From Chloroflexota bacterium (GTDB lineage: Bacteria > Chloroflexota > Dehalococcoidia > Bin125), in the NCBI GenBank assembly GCA_028874365.1, contig JAPPJZ010000062.1, forward strand, positions 1-52,610: a stretch of DNA of 52,610 bases. Reading direction: 5' to 3'. The translations under genes were made by a program, and so were the position numbers. Of the stretch, positions 52,561-52,610 are shown piece by piece (within the stretch, counting starts at the first letter, position 1; each line of letters opens with the position of its first letter). A model generated the notes under the pieces. That model was not told where the DNA came from. It searched no databases and saw only the letters and a list, made by a program, of their open reading frames with translations.

Positions 52561-52610
52561 CCGAGCGGATCGTGCCGTCCTGGTCTACTCCACGACGTCC
52601 TGCTGGGTCA
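52561..52610. other. Window edge, possible end of a minus-strand gene
   Basis: On the minus strand the last bases can be read as TQQDVVE followed by a TAG at 52585-52587. Seven codons are too few to call a gene. Confidence 0.2.

Noticed and set aside
52585-52610. Minus-strand gene ending at the right edge
   Set aside because: Only seven codons lie inside the window, too few for any support.

Overview
The window is a 52.6 kb piece of a GC-rich bacterial chromosome. It carries mostly housekeeping and catabolic genes with a few accessory insertions. I place it tentatively in the Chloroflexota (SAR202/Dehalococcoidia-like). This is inference from gene content: large secreted proteins sharing a GxN(L/F)(V/I)xW module, an HpaB-like hydroxylase, a molybdenum hydroxylase, acyl-CoA and MaoC enzymes, a Gram-positive-type LexA box in front of imuB-dnaE2, and many leaderless genes. 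No rRNA or single-copy phylogenetic marker is present to prove it.

Layout. 1-1374: a GmrSD-type (DUF262/DUF1524) nuclease gene whose 5' end is broken or lies outside the window. 1384-8749: a four-domain rhodanese, peptidyl-tRNA hydrolase, Mfd, and a cation/Ca2+ exchanger-like membrane protein. 8746-11063: a DUF169 gene with a MaoC hydratase, a small membrane protein, tRNA-Pro(GGG) and an alpha/beta hydrolase. 11130-14641 (minus strand): an operon of a double-hotdog MaoC protein, a ThiS/MoaD-like protein with a tail after its Gly-Gly, and a molybdenum hydroxylase large subunit. 14714-27218: secreted and envelope proteins (S8/S53-like protease, Wzz-like protein, RCC1-like cysteine-repeat protein, PPC-domain protein) mixed with an acyl-CoA dehydrogenase, a HEPN protein, a LON-domain protein and an HpaB-family hydroxylase. 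27099-30517: hisG, a ferritin-VIT1 fusion and a tandemly duplicated NYN-like protein. 30687-36646: complex I genes nuoB, nuoI and nuoG, interrupted by an oppositely oriented secreted zincin. 36831-41129: a type III restriction-modification system with an unusual tandem decamer upstream. 41549-52473: a Tam-like methyltransferase, an AlkZ-like protein, a cysteine desulfurase, an SOS-type imuB-dnaE2 operon, an A-type Fe-S carrier, metF, a DinB-fold protein and a membrane protein.

Genes that work together. imuB-dnaE2 (mutagenic translesion synthesis), Mfd and the AlkZ-like protein form a DNA-repair theme. The cysteine desulfurase and the A-type carrier supply Fe-S clusters of the kind needed by NuoB, NuoI and NuoG. 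The Mod/Res and GmrSD-like genes are defence functions.

The signals I rate most interesting are these: a recurrent -10 hexamer (TAnnnT) placed exactly 6 or 7 nt upstream of the start codon of nine genes, implying leaderless transcription; a LexA-type operator (GAAC-N4-GTTC) abutting a perfect TATAAT upstream of imuB; the ThiS/MoaD-like protein whose diglycine is internal; a secreted module present in three copies; a duplicated NYN-like domain with an eroded active site; and a structured dispersed repeat whose two copies differ by compensatory changes.
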